DNA of 64,000 nucleotides from Delphinapterus leucas (GCF_002288925.2 NW_022098000.1:3617277-3681276), one strand, 5' to 3'. Numbered from the stretch's first letter, positions 48,401 through 60,234 are shown. The notes: a model not told the origin generated them from the letters alone. A program made the numbers and translations.

Positions 48401-48658
48401 CCAGGTCTGAGAAGGGACCATCAGTGAAGGCCTGATGGTATTCTGTGGCCAAAGAGGGATACAAAATGGAAAACCAAGCATGGATAATTGTCTGTAATAG
48501 TAAACTTTCCATGTTTATAAGAATCTTTGGCCTGCAAAGAAAACATTCTGATAGTGTTTTAAAAAGTCTCCCTTTTTGCAAGTACCCTCTGAGTTCATTC
48601 CCATCAGGTAAACTTCATCTCTTCTTCATAAACCCAGTGCTCCTTCGCTCTGTTCTAG

Positions 48659-48853
48659 GACACAGCATCAATGTAAAGTCGGCTGGTCTCGTGGGAAGAC
48701 ACGGGCCTCAGTCAAAACAACCATTCATGGTGGCCTTTTTCAAGGCTAGCGAGGTACTTCTCCGATCTGTGAGAGCAGCCAACAAACGGAAAAATCAAAA
48801 CCGCAATAAATCCGGCTCTCATCAGGATTCCTCCAGAATGTCCAGTGTTGGAG
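48659..48853 (+). CDS. BMP5: BMP5 exon 4 (prodomain end, furin site)
   Basis: A 195-bp exon: 2 bases completing Gly, 64 codons, and one G of the next split codon. It carries the end of the prodomain, the proprotein-convertase site RSVR (codons at 48763-48774; cleavage expected after 48774), and the first 26 residues of the mature ligand, starting [12 protein letters not shown]. This basic N-terminal tail binds heparin/matrix in related BMPs (family knowledge). Acceptor TTCTAG|GA, donor G|GTAAGC. Against my memory of human BMP5 there are three differences: His for Arg just after the exon start (GHSINV), His for Gln in the GRHGPQ motif, and Gly for Ser in NKSGSHQ. A longer open frame, 48445-48966, runs through this exon in the same frame, but its ends are intron read-through and not a separate gene. 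Confidence 0.97.
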
Positions 48854-51800
48854 GTAAGCAAAAACCAGAGCAGCAGTTCTGCACAGAAAGTGGTGGGGTC
48901 ATGTGCTGCAAATCAAGTAGCCACAATAAATTTATCCTCTGGATATACCTTCATTTGGTCTATTAAATCATCCAACGGTATTTCTCGCATCCCCCAAATG
49001 TTTCATTAGCAAATCACTCAGTAATTCATTTTAAAATACTGTAAGTAGGACTTGCCTTCATATGTTGAAAGATGCAGTTCAAATTAAAATCAAGCTGGCA
49101 GTAATAAAATTATGGAATGCCTACATCGACAAAGGCTAACCAAAACTGAACTCCACAACTTGTGAGCTGACCTTTCCAGGGCCTCTCAAATATAGATGGG
49201 TAACCAGGTATACTCAAAATAAAAAGATTACTTGGGTACTTAAAACAGTACATGTGAATCATGAAGTTTAAATTTTTTATGACAAGAGAAGCAGGGAAGA
49301 TTTTATGGTAACTGAAATAATATTTATATTTCCATTAATTATTTGGAGTGCTGTTATCTAGATAATTTGTTTTGAGTGTGTGTGTACACATACCTGCATA
49401 TGTGAAATCGAACAAAATGTTACAAATGCACAATTGATCCCACTGTGCTTGCAATTTAATCTATTAATTGATAGAAAGGGAGATAAAAGTACAGTTGATA
49501 TGAACTCATCTGAGAAAATCTGAAGTAATTTAATAATATAATTTATACCATTAAGTACCTTGTTTAGTCCTGGTACAACAGATTTTCATAAGCTGTTCTT
49601 AGATGAAAACGATGGCTATTTTATTCCTAGGAATTGTCTTATCTATGAAAAATAAACCCATATGAAGGGGAAACCTTGCCCTAGAACATTCCAACTTAGT
49701 ATGGCATATTTGTTCATTTGTAAAATGTGTATTCTTCTATGTTGATGGCCACCATATGCAGTGTACTTGTGAGGCACAGTGAATGACCTGGTGAACAAAA
49801 CAGATATGACCTCTGCATAGGGTATTTCAGAAAATTAGAATGTTTTGCTCCTCCAAAAAGACACATTTAGACAGTGTTTTCCATTATTCCTGAAAAAAAT
49901 CTTTATTTTTTTCCCAATTGCTAGAAACTGACAAGTCATATTGTAATTTTTTATTACTCCAATATGCATGAGTGATAGATAAGATTATAAATGATTATAA
50001 ATGAAACAAGAATATATAGAATTTTTTTTGAACCTGAGACACTCAACAAAAATACTAAGTGGAGCTCACTGGAACCCTCCTAGAGTGCGGGTACAGGAGA
50101 ATCGTGTTAGAAAGAAGTCTGTTTTGTGCATCTAGCAACAGAAGCAGAGGGAAGAGTTCTATATGGAATTGCATTATACTGAATTACATGCTACACAGAA
50201 AGCCATGTTTTAAAATAATTTTCCATCAAGTAAGTTTAACTGTCTTTTTCACTTGAAAGTAAAACGTGATATTAGTGCCTTATTACAAGGCTATTTTATA
50301 AAAATCTTCACAAGATATTTAGTTTGGCAAACATTGTAATGGCTTAATATGAAAGATGGAGAAAAATAACTTTCTAAGACCTTTTCTTCCTTGTAAATAC
50401 TAGCCTGTCAAAGTTGTATATTTTTCTTTCCATGTAGAATGGTTCTGAAATGGGTTGAAATGTTTTTAATTTAATGTAGCAGACTGCATTAAGAAAAAGA
50501 TTTGTTAAATCTTGAATAGACTAGTAAATAATTTTTGAGGAAATTACAAAGGAAAAAGGATAAGTTGCCTACGTATTATTAGAGCTCATAATGACTCTGG
50601 CAGAGGTGTTCCAGCAACTGAAATCATCCGAATCCTTCTCCCTATTGGTGAACTCTATTTATCTTCCCTTCCTGACCACAAGTAACAAATGTGCTTCTAT
50701 AACTAGAGATGAATAAAACACATGGCACAGAAATCACGTAACTTTTCATCAGTTTCCTAACACCATTTAGAGTACAAAATTATTCTAATATAGACCAATA
50801 TTTTCTTTTTAAAAGGTGTGTCATTGGCACCCATTTCTGTGAAATATGCAGTAGATGGTTTTGGAACGTGTTCGTATTTTGATAATAAGAAGAAAGAAAG
50901 TAGCTGGTTTGTGTGTATGAGACTTAACCTTTCAATAGTTAGTAATCAAGCAGACGGGAAAAAGTCTCATAGGATTTGGCCCGAAAGACAGGGGGTTAAT
51001 ATAAACATAAAATTTGATACTTAGGAGACTTGAAATGCCAGTGAAATTTTAAAATTATCCAAATATAAATAGTAAATGCTGTAATACTACTAGGCTTTTA
51101 CAATAAAATACTGTGTGAATACTCCATAACTAAGAACGGGGCCAGGAGGAAGAAGGGAGAGAGTCGTATTAGAAGTTTGCTTGGTTGCATTTTTTTTTTT
51201 TTTTTTGCAAAGCATATCCTAAAATGTTAAAAGTCTCCAACAGTGCAGGAGAACCCAGGTCATTCTTGCTGCCTTTACCTCATTTCTTTCTTCTTTCTTC
51301 TTTGTGGAGAGTCTAGAACAGGGTCTAACACAAAATAGCAACTTCACAAACACACGTTAAAGACCTTAACGTATTGCCTGTATGGGAAAAACTAAGTTCC
51401 TTTTTCAGGTGCCTATGCACAGAACCACTGCTCCCAGATTTTCTGCCAAAATCCTCCCTCTTTGGTCCTCTTCAGGTTTTTGGCAAGAAAGTTGAGCAGA
51501 CACTTTGTGAAAGATGTTGCTTGTTTCACAATGAGCCAGCACAGTTGATTTTCATTTGAACTTGGATTTGGGGGTAAGAAAATGTAGGCAATAGCTAACT
51601 GTTAAGGGAACCACCCTTTAAGATGGAAAGGCACCAAGTTGATAAGATTTTAAAGAACCTACCAAAAGCAAGATGCTGTTTTGAGCACTATATCAGTGCC
51701 GAAAAAAATAGAACATTAAGAGTTTACAGGGCACATGGCAAGTCCTGGTTCACTGCAGAACTGCTTGAAAAGGTGCTTATTGCAAGCTTGGTACTAGAGA

Positions 51801-51894
51801 TCTTTGAAGGTGAATCCAATCATTGGTGCCCTGCCTGGAACCATGGTGATTTCTTAAGAAGTCTTTCAAAGAGGCATTAAAATGGGGACACTCT

Positions 51895-52045
51895 AGGGCT
51901 TCGCTGGCGGTCCAGTGGTTAAGACTCCGCGCTTCCACTGCAGGGGCAAGGGTTCGATCCCTGGTTGGGGAAATAGGATCCCTCATGCTGCGTGCATGGT
52001 GCAGCCAATAAATACATAAATACATAAATAAATAAATAAATAAAT
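51895..52045 (+). mobile_element. Short CHR-1/Bov-tA-like SINE
   Basis: A 151-bp SINE: GGGCTTCGCTGGCGGTCCAG, B box GGGTTCGATCCC, a short body and an (ATAA)n tail. Perfect 16-bp target duplication AAAATGGGGACACTCT at 51879-51894 and 52046-52061. Confidence 0.95.
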
Positions 52046-52385
52046 AAAATGGGGACACTCTGCAACTCCCAACTCTTTGACAGGCACTATCTCTTGCCTA
52101 ATGGATACAGTGTAAAATCATGCCTCTTGGACAAAGATATTAAAACCAGAAGGAACAATTAATTGGGATTATTTGTTTAGACTGTTTTATATTATATAAT
52201 TAATATACATTTTCATTATTTAAAAATAATCAAATCTTCAATAAAGCTGAAGTTCTCCTCTGATCACCTACATCTAATTCTTTTGAGATAGGTTATACTG
52301 ATACACTGATATCAACATGATACATGTACTTCCAAATCTTTCCCTCCGTATATACATCCCTTTTGGAGAATATATTTTGTTATGT

Positions 52386-53082
52386 GTTATATGTGTGTGT
52401 GCATATATATATATATATGCACACACACATATATATTCTTTTTCAGATTCTTTTCCACTGTAGGTTATTACAAGATACTGAATATAGTTCCCTGTGCTAT
52501 ACAGTACGTCCTTATTGCTTATCTATTTTATATATAGTAGTGTGTATATTTTAATATCAAACCCCTAATTTATCTCTCCTCCCCCCATCCTCTCTGGTAA
52601 CCATAAGTTTGTTTTCTACGTCTGTGAGTCTATTTTTGTTTTGTACATAAGTTGTATCATTTTTATTAGATTCCACATATAAGTGATATCACATAATATT
52701 TATCTTTCTCTATCTGACTTACTTCATTTAGTATGATAATCTGAAGGTCCATCCATATTGCTGCAAATGGAATTATTTCCTTTCTTATGGCTGAATAATA
52801 TTCCATTGTATATATTTACCACATCTTTTTTATCCATTCATCCGATGATGGACACTTAGGTTGTTTCCATGTCCTGGCTATTGTAAATAGAGCTGCAATG
52901 AACATTTTGGTACATGACTCTTTTTGAATTATGGTTTTCTCAGGGTATATGCCCAGTAGTGGGATTGCTGGGTCATATGGTAGTTCTATTTTTAGATTTT
53001 TAAGGAATCTCCATACTGTTCTCCATAGTGGCTGCACCAATTTACATTCTCACTAACAGTACAGGAGGGTTCCTATTTTTAC
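52386..53082 (-). mobile_element. 5'-truncated L1, inverted (0.7 kb)
   Basis: The reverse complement covers the ORF2 C-terminus (minus frame 52816-53040 with [20 protein letters not shown] and LFTIARTWKQPKC) and the 3' UTR up to an AT-rich palindrome at 52388-52433. The terminal 3' part and A tail are missing. Confidence 0.85.
52388..52433. repeat. 46-bp perfect palindrome
   Basis: Every base from 52388 pairs with its partner to 52433, with the centre between 52410 and 52411: TATATGTGTGTGTGC, an (AT)8 core, and GCACACACACATATA. It can form a cruciform or hairpin. Confidence 0.95.
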
Positions 53083-53310
53083 ATACTTTTTAAGAGCAGT
53101 TTTAGGTTCACAAGAAGATTGAGAGGAAGGTACAGAGATTTCCCATGTACTCGCTGCCTCCACACATACATACCTCCCCCATTATCAACATCACTCACCA
53201 GGATGGTGCGTTTCTTTCCAAAGATGAACCTACACTGACACATCGCAATCACCCAACGTCTATAGTTTACCTTAGGGTTCACTCTTGTCGTCATATAGTT
53301 GGTCTTATGT
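53083..53310. repeat. Old L1 3' UTR-like segment
   Basis: TTAAGAGCAGTTTTAGGTTC, GAGAGGAAGGTACAGAGATT and ATGAACCTACACTGACACAT are motifs of an ancient mammalian L1 3' UTR. Subfamily from memory only. Confidence 0.5.
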
Positions 53311-53644
53311 GTTTTTAAACAACATATTTCAGCCATCTTTCAAAATGGTGACTTCATTTTTTTTAAACTGCTACAATATATTCAGTAACACTTGTATCAG
53401 AGTTTAGTTGATCACGTCACTCTTAAAAAGAAATTTTGGTTGTTTTTAAATTGGAGCTTTCACAATCAATGCTGCAGTGAAAATCCTGCAAAGCTGCATG
53501 TGTGAGAATGGTTTTAATCTACATGGTTTTTCCAGTAATTAACACTAAAAGCTGGTATCTGTGCCCTGAATATGCAAAATTTTGAAAATCCCTTCTCAGA
53601 CGACAATTGTTTTGGTTCCTAGATCTAGTCTGATAGATGTTTTT

Positions 53645-53685
53645 CATCTATCTATCCATCTGTACATTTATCTATCTATCTGTCA
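53645..53685. repeat. Imperfect (ATCT)n
   Basis: About ten diverged ATCT units. Confidence 0.75.
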
Positions 53686-53689
53686 TTTA

Positions 53690-53900
53690 ACCCTGTCCAC
53701 TACTTCCTAGTTGTGTAATCTCGGAGACATGTCATGTCTCTCTGTGTCTGTTTCTTCATCTGTGAAGTGGGAATGCTAATACCTGCCTCATAAGGTAAAA
53801 TTACATGAATTGTGAGGATTAAATTAGTTATTTAATGTGTGTAAAGAACGGAGAACAGCAGTACGTACTCATTCAGGTTTAGGCATTATCATTATTATTT
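53690..53900 (-). repeat. MIR SINE
   Basis: An inverted MIR with a clear order of motifs: GTTTCTTCATCTGTGAAGTG, ATACCTGCCTCATAAGGTAA, GTGAGGATTAAATTAGTTAT. Confidence 0.75.
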
Positions 53901-54069
53901 GTCAAATTAAGGTTTGTTTTTTCAGAACTGGCACCTAAAGAGTTCAGACTTTTACATCAGAGAAGACTAGAAATCCTCTTTCTCTAATCAGTACCCATAC
54001 CCCTGGTCACTTACTGTCAAATTTCTATCTAGAGAGAATTCTAGAGAGATAATTTATCCGGGCATGGTT

Positions 54070-55330
54070 CATTGTAAAATATTTATTCAGTGTTAAATAA
54101 GCACCCACAATGTGACAAGCACAGTATTAACTATATGCTCATGAAAGATGGGTAGCATAAGAATTTTGCTTCTTAAAAAGCGCTCCCACACGGCTGGGCC
54201 TGTGAGCCATGGCCGCTGGGCCTGTGTGTCCGGAGCCTGTGCTCCGCGGCGGGAGAGGCCGCAACAGTGAGAGGCCCGCATACCGTAAAAAAAAAAAAAA
54301 AAAAAGCGCTCCCACAGACAATGGGAAAGACATGCCCGCTAGTACTAATCGGGAGATAATTCCACTAGAGTAGGTACAAGGTAGTGTGGGAGAAGTAAGG
54401 ATAGAGTGTGACTCATATGAGAAAGAATAGACATTTTCCAGAAATGGAGGGGTGGGTGAAGCTATTTCAGACTTATGTGCACAGTTATAGAACCACATAC
54501 CAGTGTCCAATTGCCGGGTGTGCAGGTTCTTGTGCGAGAGCAGTGTGATGTCAGATAGAAAGTCATGCAGGGACCAAGTCATAACGTGTAGGTGTGTGAT
54601 GGTCAGGAACTATGATGCTTCTGTGCAGGCAGTTGGAAAAAAAGGAGTGTCACAATCAGAAACACATTTTAAAAAGTTCAATTTGGCATCAAAATGATGG
54701 ATGGGATGCCAAGGGGTAAAACTGAACGTGAAAATATGATTAAAAGTCTAGTCCCATACCCCAAACAGTGAAGATTATAGATTGGAGAGGGAGGAAGTAG
54801 AAACCAAAATATGTGGAACGGGGCCGGCAGCACTCCAGAAATGGGCGTGTCAAGTGTAAGTGAAAGGTGTAGGAAAAAGACGCAGCTATGAGCCTCAATG
54901 GTTAGATGAAGCACAGGACTTGATGCTGCCATGGAAACCAGGGTAAGAGGAAACGTCAAGGATGGAGCCCCCAGTGGGAACATCAGCACTTTAGTATAGA
55001 CAAAGGAGAAAAAAGAATTCCATAAACTAGGCAAAAGACTTAAGGTCAGAGAGGAAGGAGGAGACAGGGGTGAAGAGTTATCCTAGGACCAAATTCCCAA
55101 AGAGGATGTCCGGGTAGTGTGAGGTGACCAAGAGTGCAAAGGGCTTCTGCTAGGTTAACTAGGCTAGAGGTGTGTTGGTTAAAGGGGGTTGGGGATGGAT
55201 TTAATGCAGGGTAGGAGGGTAAAAGAAAGAAAATCGAGAAATTTTCTGTCTTGGGCCACTAGATGACTGGTGATCCTGTTAACCAAGTAGAAGGAATGTA
55301 AGGAGTATGAGGTCAGAAACAAAAATAGTG
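54070..55330 (+). repeat. Old L2-like repeat, interrupted by a SINE
   Basis: It starts with GTTAAATAAGCACCCACAAT, resembling the 'GAGCACCTACTATGTGCCAGGCAC' start of an old mammalian repeat, followed by a long purine-rich body (up to about 55330). A SINE fragment splits it at 54191-54300. The family is not certain. Confidence 0.4.
54191..54300 (+). mobile_element. 5'-truncated CHR-type SINE
   Basis: 110 bp from inside the SINE body (starts CGGCTGGGCCTGTGAGCCAT) to a poly(A) tail. Perfect 16-bp target duplication AAAAAGCGCTCCCACA at 54175-54190 and 54301-54316. The intact duplication and high CpG content point to a young insertion. Confidence 0.93.
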
Positions 55331-56210
55331 AGTTGGCGGCCTCTGGGAAACTTTCACACATAGATTTCTGGTAGGCATTTGGAGACTCACGTTTGTGGAT
55401 GGGTTTTTATGTCAACGAGCTCTAGGGTGAGAATGTTTGTTGCATCATCCACAGAGGCTTTGCTAAGCAGAGTTAAGCAAACACACCAGACAGTTATTAT
55501 GTTGTGGTGTCTGTTCTGTGTCACACATTCATACATAGACAAACACAATTATCCCTACATAAATAAATAACAGTAATTCCTACTGGGTCATACGTAAATT
55601 TGGGCAAGTCATTCACTGGATGTGGGAGATGGAGATTAAGCGAGGGTAGCAGTGGCATTTGAAATCCCTCATCTTTGGGGGAGATTGCTATTTGTTTGGG
55701 GTTTATCTACCCCCAAGTCCATATCAAAATTTACATTATTGAACAGTCTACGGTAGCACAATTCCTGCTATTTTACCTCTGATACCTTCGTTCATTTGTC
55801 ATTTTCATTTTCTATGAATTAATGAACATCCTGAAGCTGTGGGTGCTGACGTCCGTCCGTTATCTCCCTCTAGGAATTAAGTAAGAGAATGTTGACATCT
55901 CCTCCTTTGCTTTGAAACACAGTATCTCATCATATTTGGCTTAAGCTGTTGATGTATTTAAATGTTAAATTCTATTTTGGATTTTTTTCTTCTCTTTTAC
56001 AGATTCACCTACATTTTATTCCTTAAAGACACTAATGCTAGATTTTAAAGAAAAAAGAAACCCATACTGGCATATGGAGTTTTTTGGACTTATTTCTTTT
56101 GTGCCCTTCATAGCTAGGTTAGCATGTGTTTCTTTATTAGGTTGTTTCTTCAGAGACTACTGGACAGACCATTGAAGCCCTAACCCTATGTAGATCACAG
56201 GATATTTTTT

Positions 56211-56446
56211 GGGTTTTTTTGGGTTTTTTTTTGTTGTTGTTGTTTTGTTTTTTGCAGTACGCGGGCCTCACACTGTTGTGGCCTCTCCCGTTGCGGAGCA
56301 CAGGCTCTGGATGCGCAGGCTCAGCGGTCATGGCTCACGGGCCCAGCCGCTCCGCAGCATGTGGGATCTTCCCGGACCGGGGCACAAACCCGTGTCCCCT
56401 GCATCGGCAGGCAGACTCTCAACCACTGGGCCACGAGGGAAGCCCT
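56211..56446 (-). mobile_element. CHR-type SINE, inverted
   Basis: The minus strand starts at the tRNA-like head (AGGGCTTCCCTCGTGGCCCA) and ends in a (TTTTG)n-like/T-rich tail. TCAGGAT-type flanks (CAGGATATTTTTT at 56198-56210, CAGGATTTTTT at 56447-56457) are the probable target duplication. Confidence 0.9.
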
Positions 56447-56539
56447 CAGGATTTTTTAAAATCATGTATTTAATTTCTTTTCTATGACAAAATAATCAAA
56501 AATTAAGAAAAATCAAACTAAGACAAAGATTAAATTTGC

Positions 56540-56885
56540 ATTATTGGGGGATGAGGGGGAACTGGATGAAGGCAATCAAAAAGTACAAGCTCCCATTTAT
56601 AAGATAAATAAGTCCTAGGGATGTAATGTACAGCATGATGAATATGATTAACACTGCTGTACGTTATATACGAAAGTTGTTAGGCGAGTAAATCCTAAGC
56701 GTTCTCATCACAAGGAAAACAATTTTCTATTTCTTTGATTTTGTATCTGTGTGAGATGATGACTGCTCACTAAACTTACTGTGATCATCACTTCATGACG
56801 TATGTGAGTCAAACCATTATGCGGTACACCTTAAAGTTGTACAGTGCTGTACGTCAATTACATCTCAATAAAACTGGAAGAGAAA
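56540..56885 (+). mobile_element. L1 3' UTR fragment (older subfamily)
   Basis: A sense L1 3' end: ATGAAGGCAATCAAAAAGTA, ATGTACAGCATGATGAATAT, TCACTTCATGACGTATGTGA and the closing ATCTCAATAAAACTGGAAGA. 5'-truncated. Confidence 0.75.
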
Positions 56886-57665
56886 AATATAGCTTGTAAA
56901 GATATAAATAAATTTGCATTGTTTCCAGAAATTGATCATAAACAAATTGGCATAAAGTATTTAACAATATTTTCAATATTTTGGAACTGGTTTCCCAATA
57001 TTATTACCATTAAGAGGGAAATACGTGTCTGCGATACCTGCCTTGTGGTTGAGGAATGCTAGCATGCTTTTCTAGTGTTGGCTGTGGCTCCAGAACGTTT
57101 AGTAGTTTCTGGTGTGACTCTTCATTTCTACGCAGGTTTGTCAACAGCAGCATCATGTCCATCTCATTTTCATATTTGAAGGGCTGCCAATCACTATTTT
57201 CTAAAGATATAAATTTAATTTCTTTGCCTTTCCTCCCACAGTTTATTCTGCCAACCATTTAGTAAACCTAACTGCAGACTTTGCTGGTTTGGGTACAACA
57301 TTTACTCAGTATCCATTCATTTTTATTTCTGACAGACTAAGCATATGGTCCTAATGCTCTATGAAATCAGACTCTTGGAACGAGATTCTGTTATAAATTT
57401 ATTGCTCGTTACCTTTATGTGATGTTACATTATATACATCACTGAGCCTGCATGAAAAGCTGCATGGATGAAACAGATCTATTTTGACTTTTGAGTTTGA
57501 CTTTCTTTCTTTTTTTATAAACATGGAATTCAAATAACCTTAGACATAGTTTATGGCTTTTCAGATATACTTGAACGTGTTATTGGCTATAAGGTCTTTA
57601 TTCACATTCCATGCCTTTCATTAAGACAAGGATAAATGAATAAATATTCCCGTGACTGTCTGATG

Positions 57666-57995
57666 CAGGGTTCGGCAAAGTAAGGCCTAAGAGTCAAATC
57701 CAGCCATCGCCTGTTTTTGTACCGCCCAATTGCTAACAATGGTTTTTACATTTTTAGATGTGTGAAAAATACTCGAAATAGAATAATACTTTGTTTCACT
57801 CAGAAATTATGTGAAATTGAAATTTTAGGATCCATAAGCAAAATTTTATTGCAATATAGCCATATCCATCCATTCACATACTATCTACGGCTGCTTTCAT
57901 GCTACTGGGGCAGAGTTGAGTCACTGAGAGGGGGGAACTTGTAGCCTGAAATATATACTATCTGTCCTTTTTGAGTAAACGTTTGCTGGTCCCTG
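57666..57995. mobile_element. hAT-Charlie-type non-autonomous element
   Basis: 330 bp with terminal inverted repeats CAGGGTTCGGCAAA and TTTGCTGGTCCCTG, and the near-identical 8-bp flanks GTCTGATG (57658-57665) and GTCTAATG (57996-58003). The body motif CGCCTGTTTTTGTACCGCCC is typical of this mammalian family. Confidence 0.88.
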
Positions 57996-58053
57996 GTCTA
58001 ATGCATAGCTGACTTTAGTTTTTAAAAATTCTAAATATCAAGAAGTTTATGCA

Positions 58054-58336
58054 TGGCTTCCCTGGTGGCACAGTGCTTGAGAATCTGCCTGCTAATGCAG
58101 GGGACACGGGTTCGAGCCCTGGTCTGGGAAGATCCCACATGCCACGGAGCAACTAGGCCTGTGAGCCACAACTACTGAGCCTGCGCATCTGGAGCCTGTG
58201 CTCCGCAACAAGAGAGGCCACGATAGTGAGAGGCCCGCGCACCGCAATGAAGAGTGTCCCCCACTTGCCACAACTAGAGAAAGCCCTCGCACAGAAATGA
58301 AGACCCAACACAGCCAAAAATAAATTAAAAAAAAAA
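58054..58336 (+). mobile_element. CHR-type SINE
   Basis: A head TGGCTTCCCTGGTGGCACAG with B box GGGTTCGAGCCC, a full body and an A-rich tail. Perfect 14-bp target duplication AAGAAGTTTATGCA at 58040-58053 and 58337-58350. Confidence 0.95.
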
Positions 58337-59254
58337 AAGAAGTTTATGCAGTCAAACTAATACCAGAATTAGTTATTCCTTTTCCCTAAAAATGATGCAG
58401 GGTTCAAACTTATCCATTTCATGGTATTATACTTATTATTACAGTACCCTTGTTTATTGCCTGGACAAACTTAACTCTGTCTGCTATTTCAATTAAGAGA
58501 AAAGTTTACCCAAAGAAGAAGAATGCTAAGTTTCAAATAAATTCCCTTTTCTCCATTTTCTGTCATTATCTATATATTTAATTTGTTTTAATGAAGGTAA
58601 TTGCAAACAGGAATAACTCTGATCTAGAAGTAAAAGAGTCTCTGTGTTCAAATTTAATCATCATCTTGTTTTCTAGACTCACATTAAATAAATAATCAGT
58701 TGAAGTCACTGTGAAAGGCAGACGACAGGGCCCGTTAAGACAGGCCCCTTAGATCTTTGATGTGCCTACATTTTCTTAGAGGTTGAGGATAATTAAACTG
58801 GAAGGTGACACCTTAAGACAGGCTGCTCTTCACAGTGAACTGCTACATTGATTTACCAGAGACAACTGTCAGAGTGAAAGTAGCATTTATTCCTAGATGA
58901 AAACATTAGCTGTCTTCTTTGAAAATAAATTACTTTGCAGCTCCCATCACCCTAAATTTTTTCCTCTTTCATTTATTTGTGTTAGAAATAATTAAAATGG
59001 GTTAGCTTTTTGAATATTATTTATATAAATTATGAATAAACCCCAGAGACAATAATATAGAGAGATTTTTTGTGTTTCTGCAGTGTTTTACTTTATTCCA
59101 GACGTGATTGGGGATTCTCTATTCTTAATTCCTTTAATCAGTTATCAAAGGTTATGGGTTTTTCAGATTATATTCCAAAATAAGTCCTGGAAATCATGTA
59201 TTTTCTTTGCTACAAGTCATTTCTGGAATATTCTGAGGAATTCATTCTTCGATT

Positions 59255-60110
59255 CCTCAAATATTTATTGAGTACTTACTGTGTGCCAGGCACTGTTCCT
59301 GAGATTTGGGGTATATCAGAGCACCAAATGGGACCAAACAAGATTTTTACCCTTGGGGAGCTGACATTCTAGAGGGAAGAAACAGGCAAGAACAAAAGTA
59401 CATGATAAATAAGTAAATGGCATAGCATATTAAGAGATGATCAGCAAAATGGATAAAAATAAATCAGAGCAAGGCGGGAGAGGAATATCGGAGTGGGAGT
59501 TGGGATCTGAAATAGGGTAGTCAGTGAAGGCCTTGTTGACAAGATGATGCTTAAGCAAAGAACTGAAGAAGCTTTGAGACTTAGATAAGTAGATATCCAG
59601 GGGAAGAGCATTGCAGGGAAGGGGGGTGGGGTGAGAGTGAAGACCCTAAGGTGGGAGAAAGCGGACCTGTGCGCAAAACAACAAGGAGACGTCATGGCCT
59701 GATATGGGAACCGTGGTGGGACATTTTGCTGGAGCGTGGCATAATTGAGCTGACTCTTGGCTGCTTTGATATGGGGGTGGGTGGGGGCAGGTCAGAGCAG
59801 GAGGAATAGCAGTGAGGATGTGGCAGTAATTCAAGAGAGAGATGGTGCTGGTTTGGACCAGAACCCATCATGGAGGTGGTGAGGGTGGGTGAATTTTGGA
59901 TGTATTTGGAGGTGAGATGTGTAAGGATTTCCTGACAGATTGGATGTGGAGGTGAGAAATAAAACGAGTACGTTTTGACTCCAGTTTTTGTGTTTGTTTC
60001 TTTTGCCTGGGAAGTTGCTATCTGTCCTCTATAGGTGGAACTAGTTTGGGGGTGAGGGGGGAGGCAATCAGAAGCTCCACTTTGGGTATCCTGAGTTTGA
60101 AATATTTATT
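59255..60110 (+). repeat. Old L2-like repeat
   Basis: It starts with TTATTGAGTACTTACTGTGT and GCCAGGCACTGTTCCTGAGA, followed by GAGCTGACATTCTAGAGGGA, AGTCAGTGAAGGCCTTGTTG, GGAAGAGCATTGCAGGGAAG and AGTAATTCAAGAGAGAGATG, in the order of a well-known ancient mammalian repeat. I believe it is L2-related, but the name is uncertain. Confidence 0.6.
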
Positions 60111-60234
60111 AAGATAAAATCAACTCTGTAGCATCCCAGTTGGTCCTCTCCCAGTGTCTGTCTCATGGAAGAATAAAAGTGTTGTTTGAATATTTAATAT
60201 ACATGAATATAGTAAGCACCACTGTAGTTTGAGT

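Larger units (their letters stand above)
29068..48658 (+). other. BMP5: BMP5 intron 3 (19.6 kb), repeat-poor
   Basis: Bounded by GTAAGC and TTCTAG. Only a gapped SINE (31723-31926), an unassigned repeat-like stretch (29735-30190), weak L2-like sequence (about 30960-31450), a MIR (37465-37640), a SINE (42315-42658), a short L1 piece (45311-45449) and simple repeats are recognised. The rest, including 31940-37460, 37640-42300, 42670-45300 and 45450-48658, holds nothing I can name. Confidence 0.9.

Noticed and set aside
48445..48966. 173-codon open frame on the + strand
   Set aside because: It is in frame with BMP5 exon 4 and simply reads through the intron on both sides; the splice sites at 48658 and 48854 define the real coding part.
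58054..58130. tRNA gene-like A and B boxes
   Set aside because: The boxes belong to the tRNA-derived SINE head; the sequence does not fold into a complete tRNA and continues into the SINE body. The same holds for the other SINE copies.
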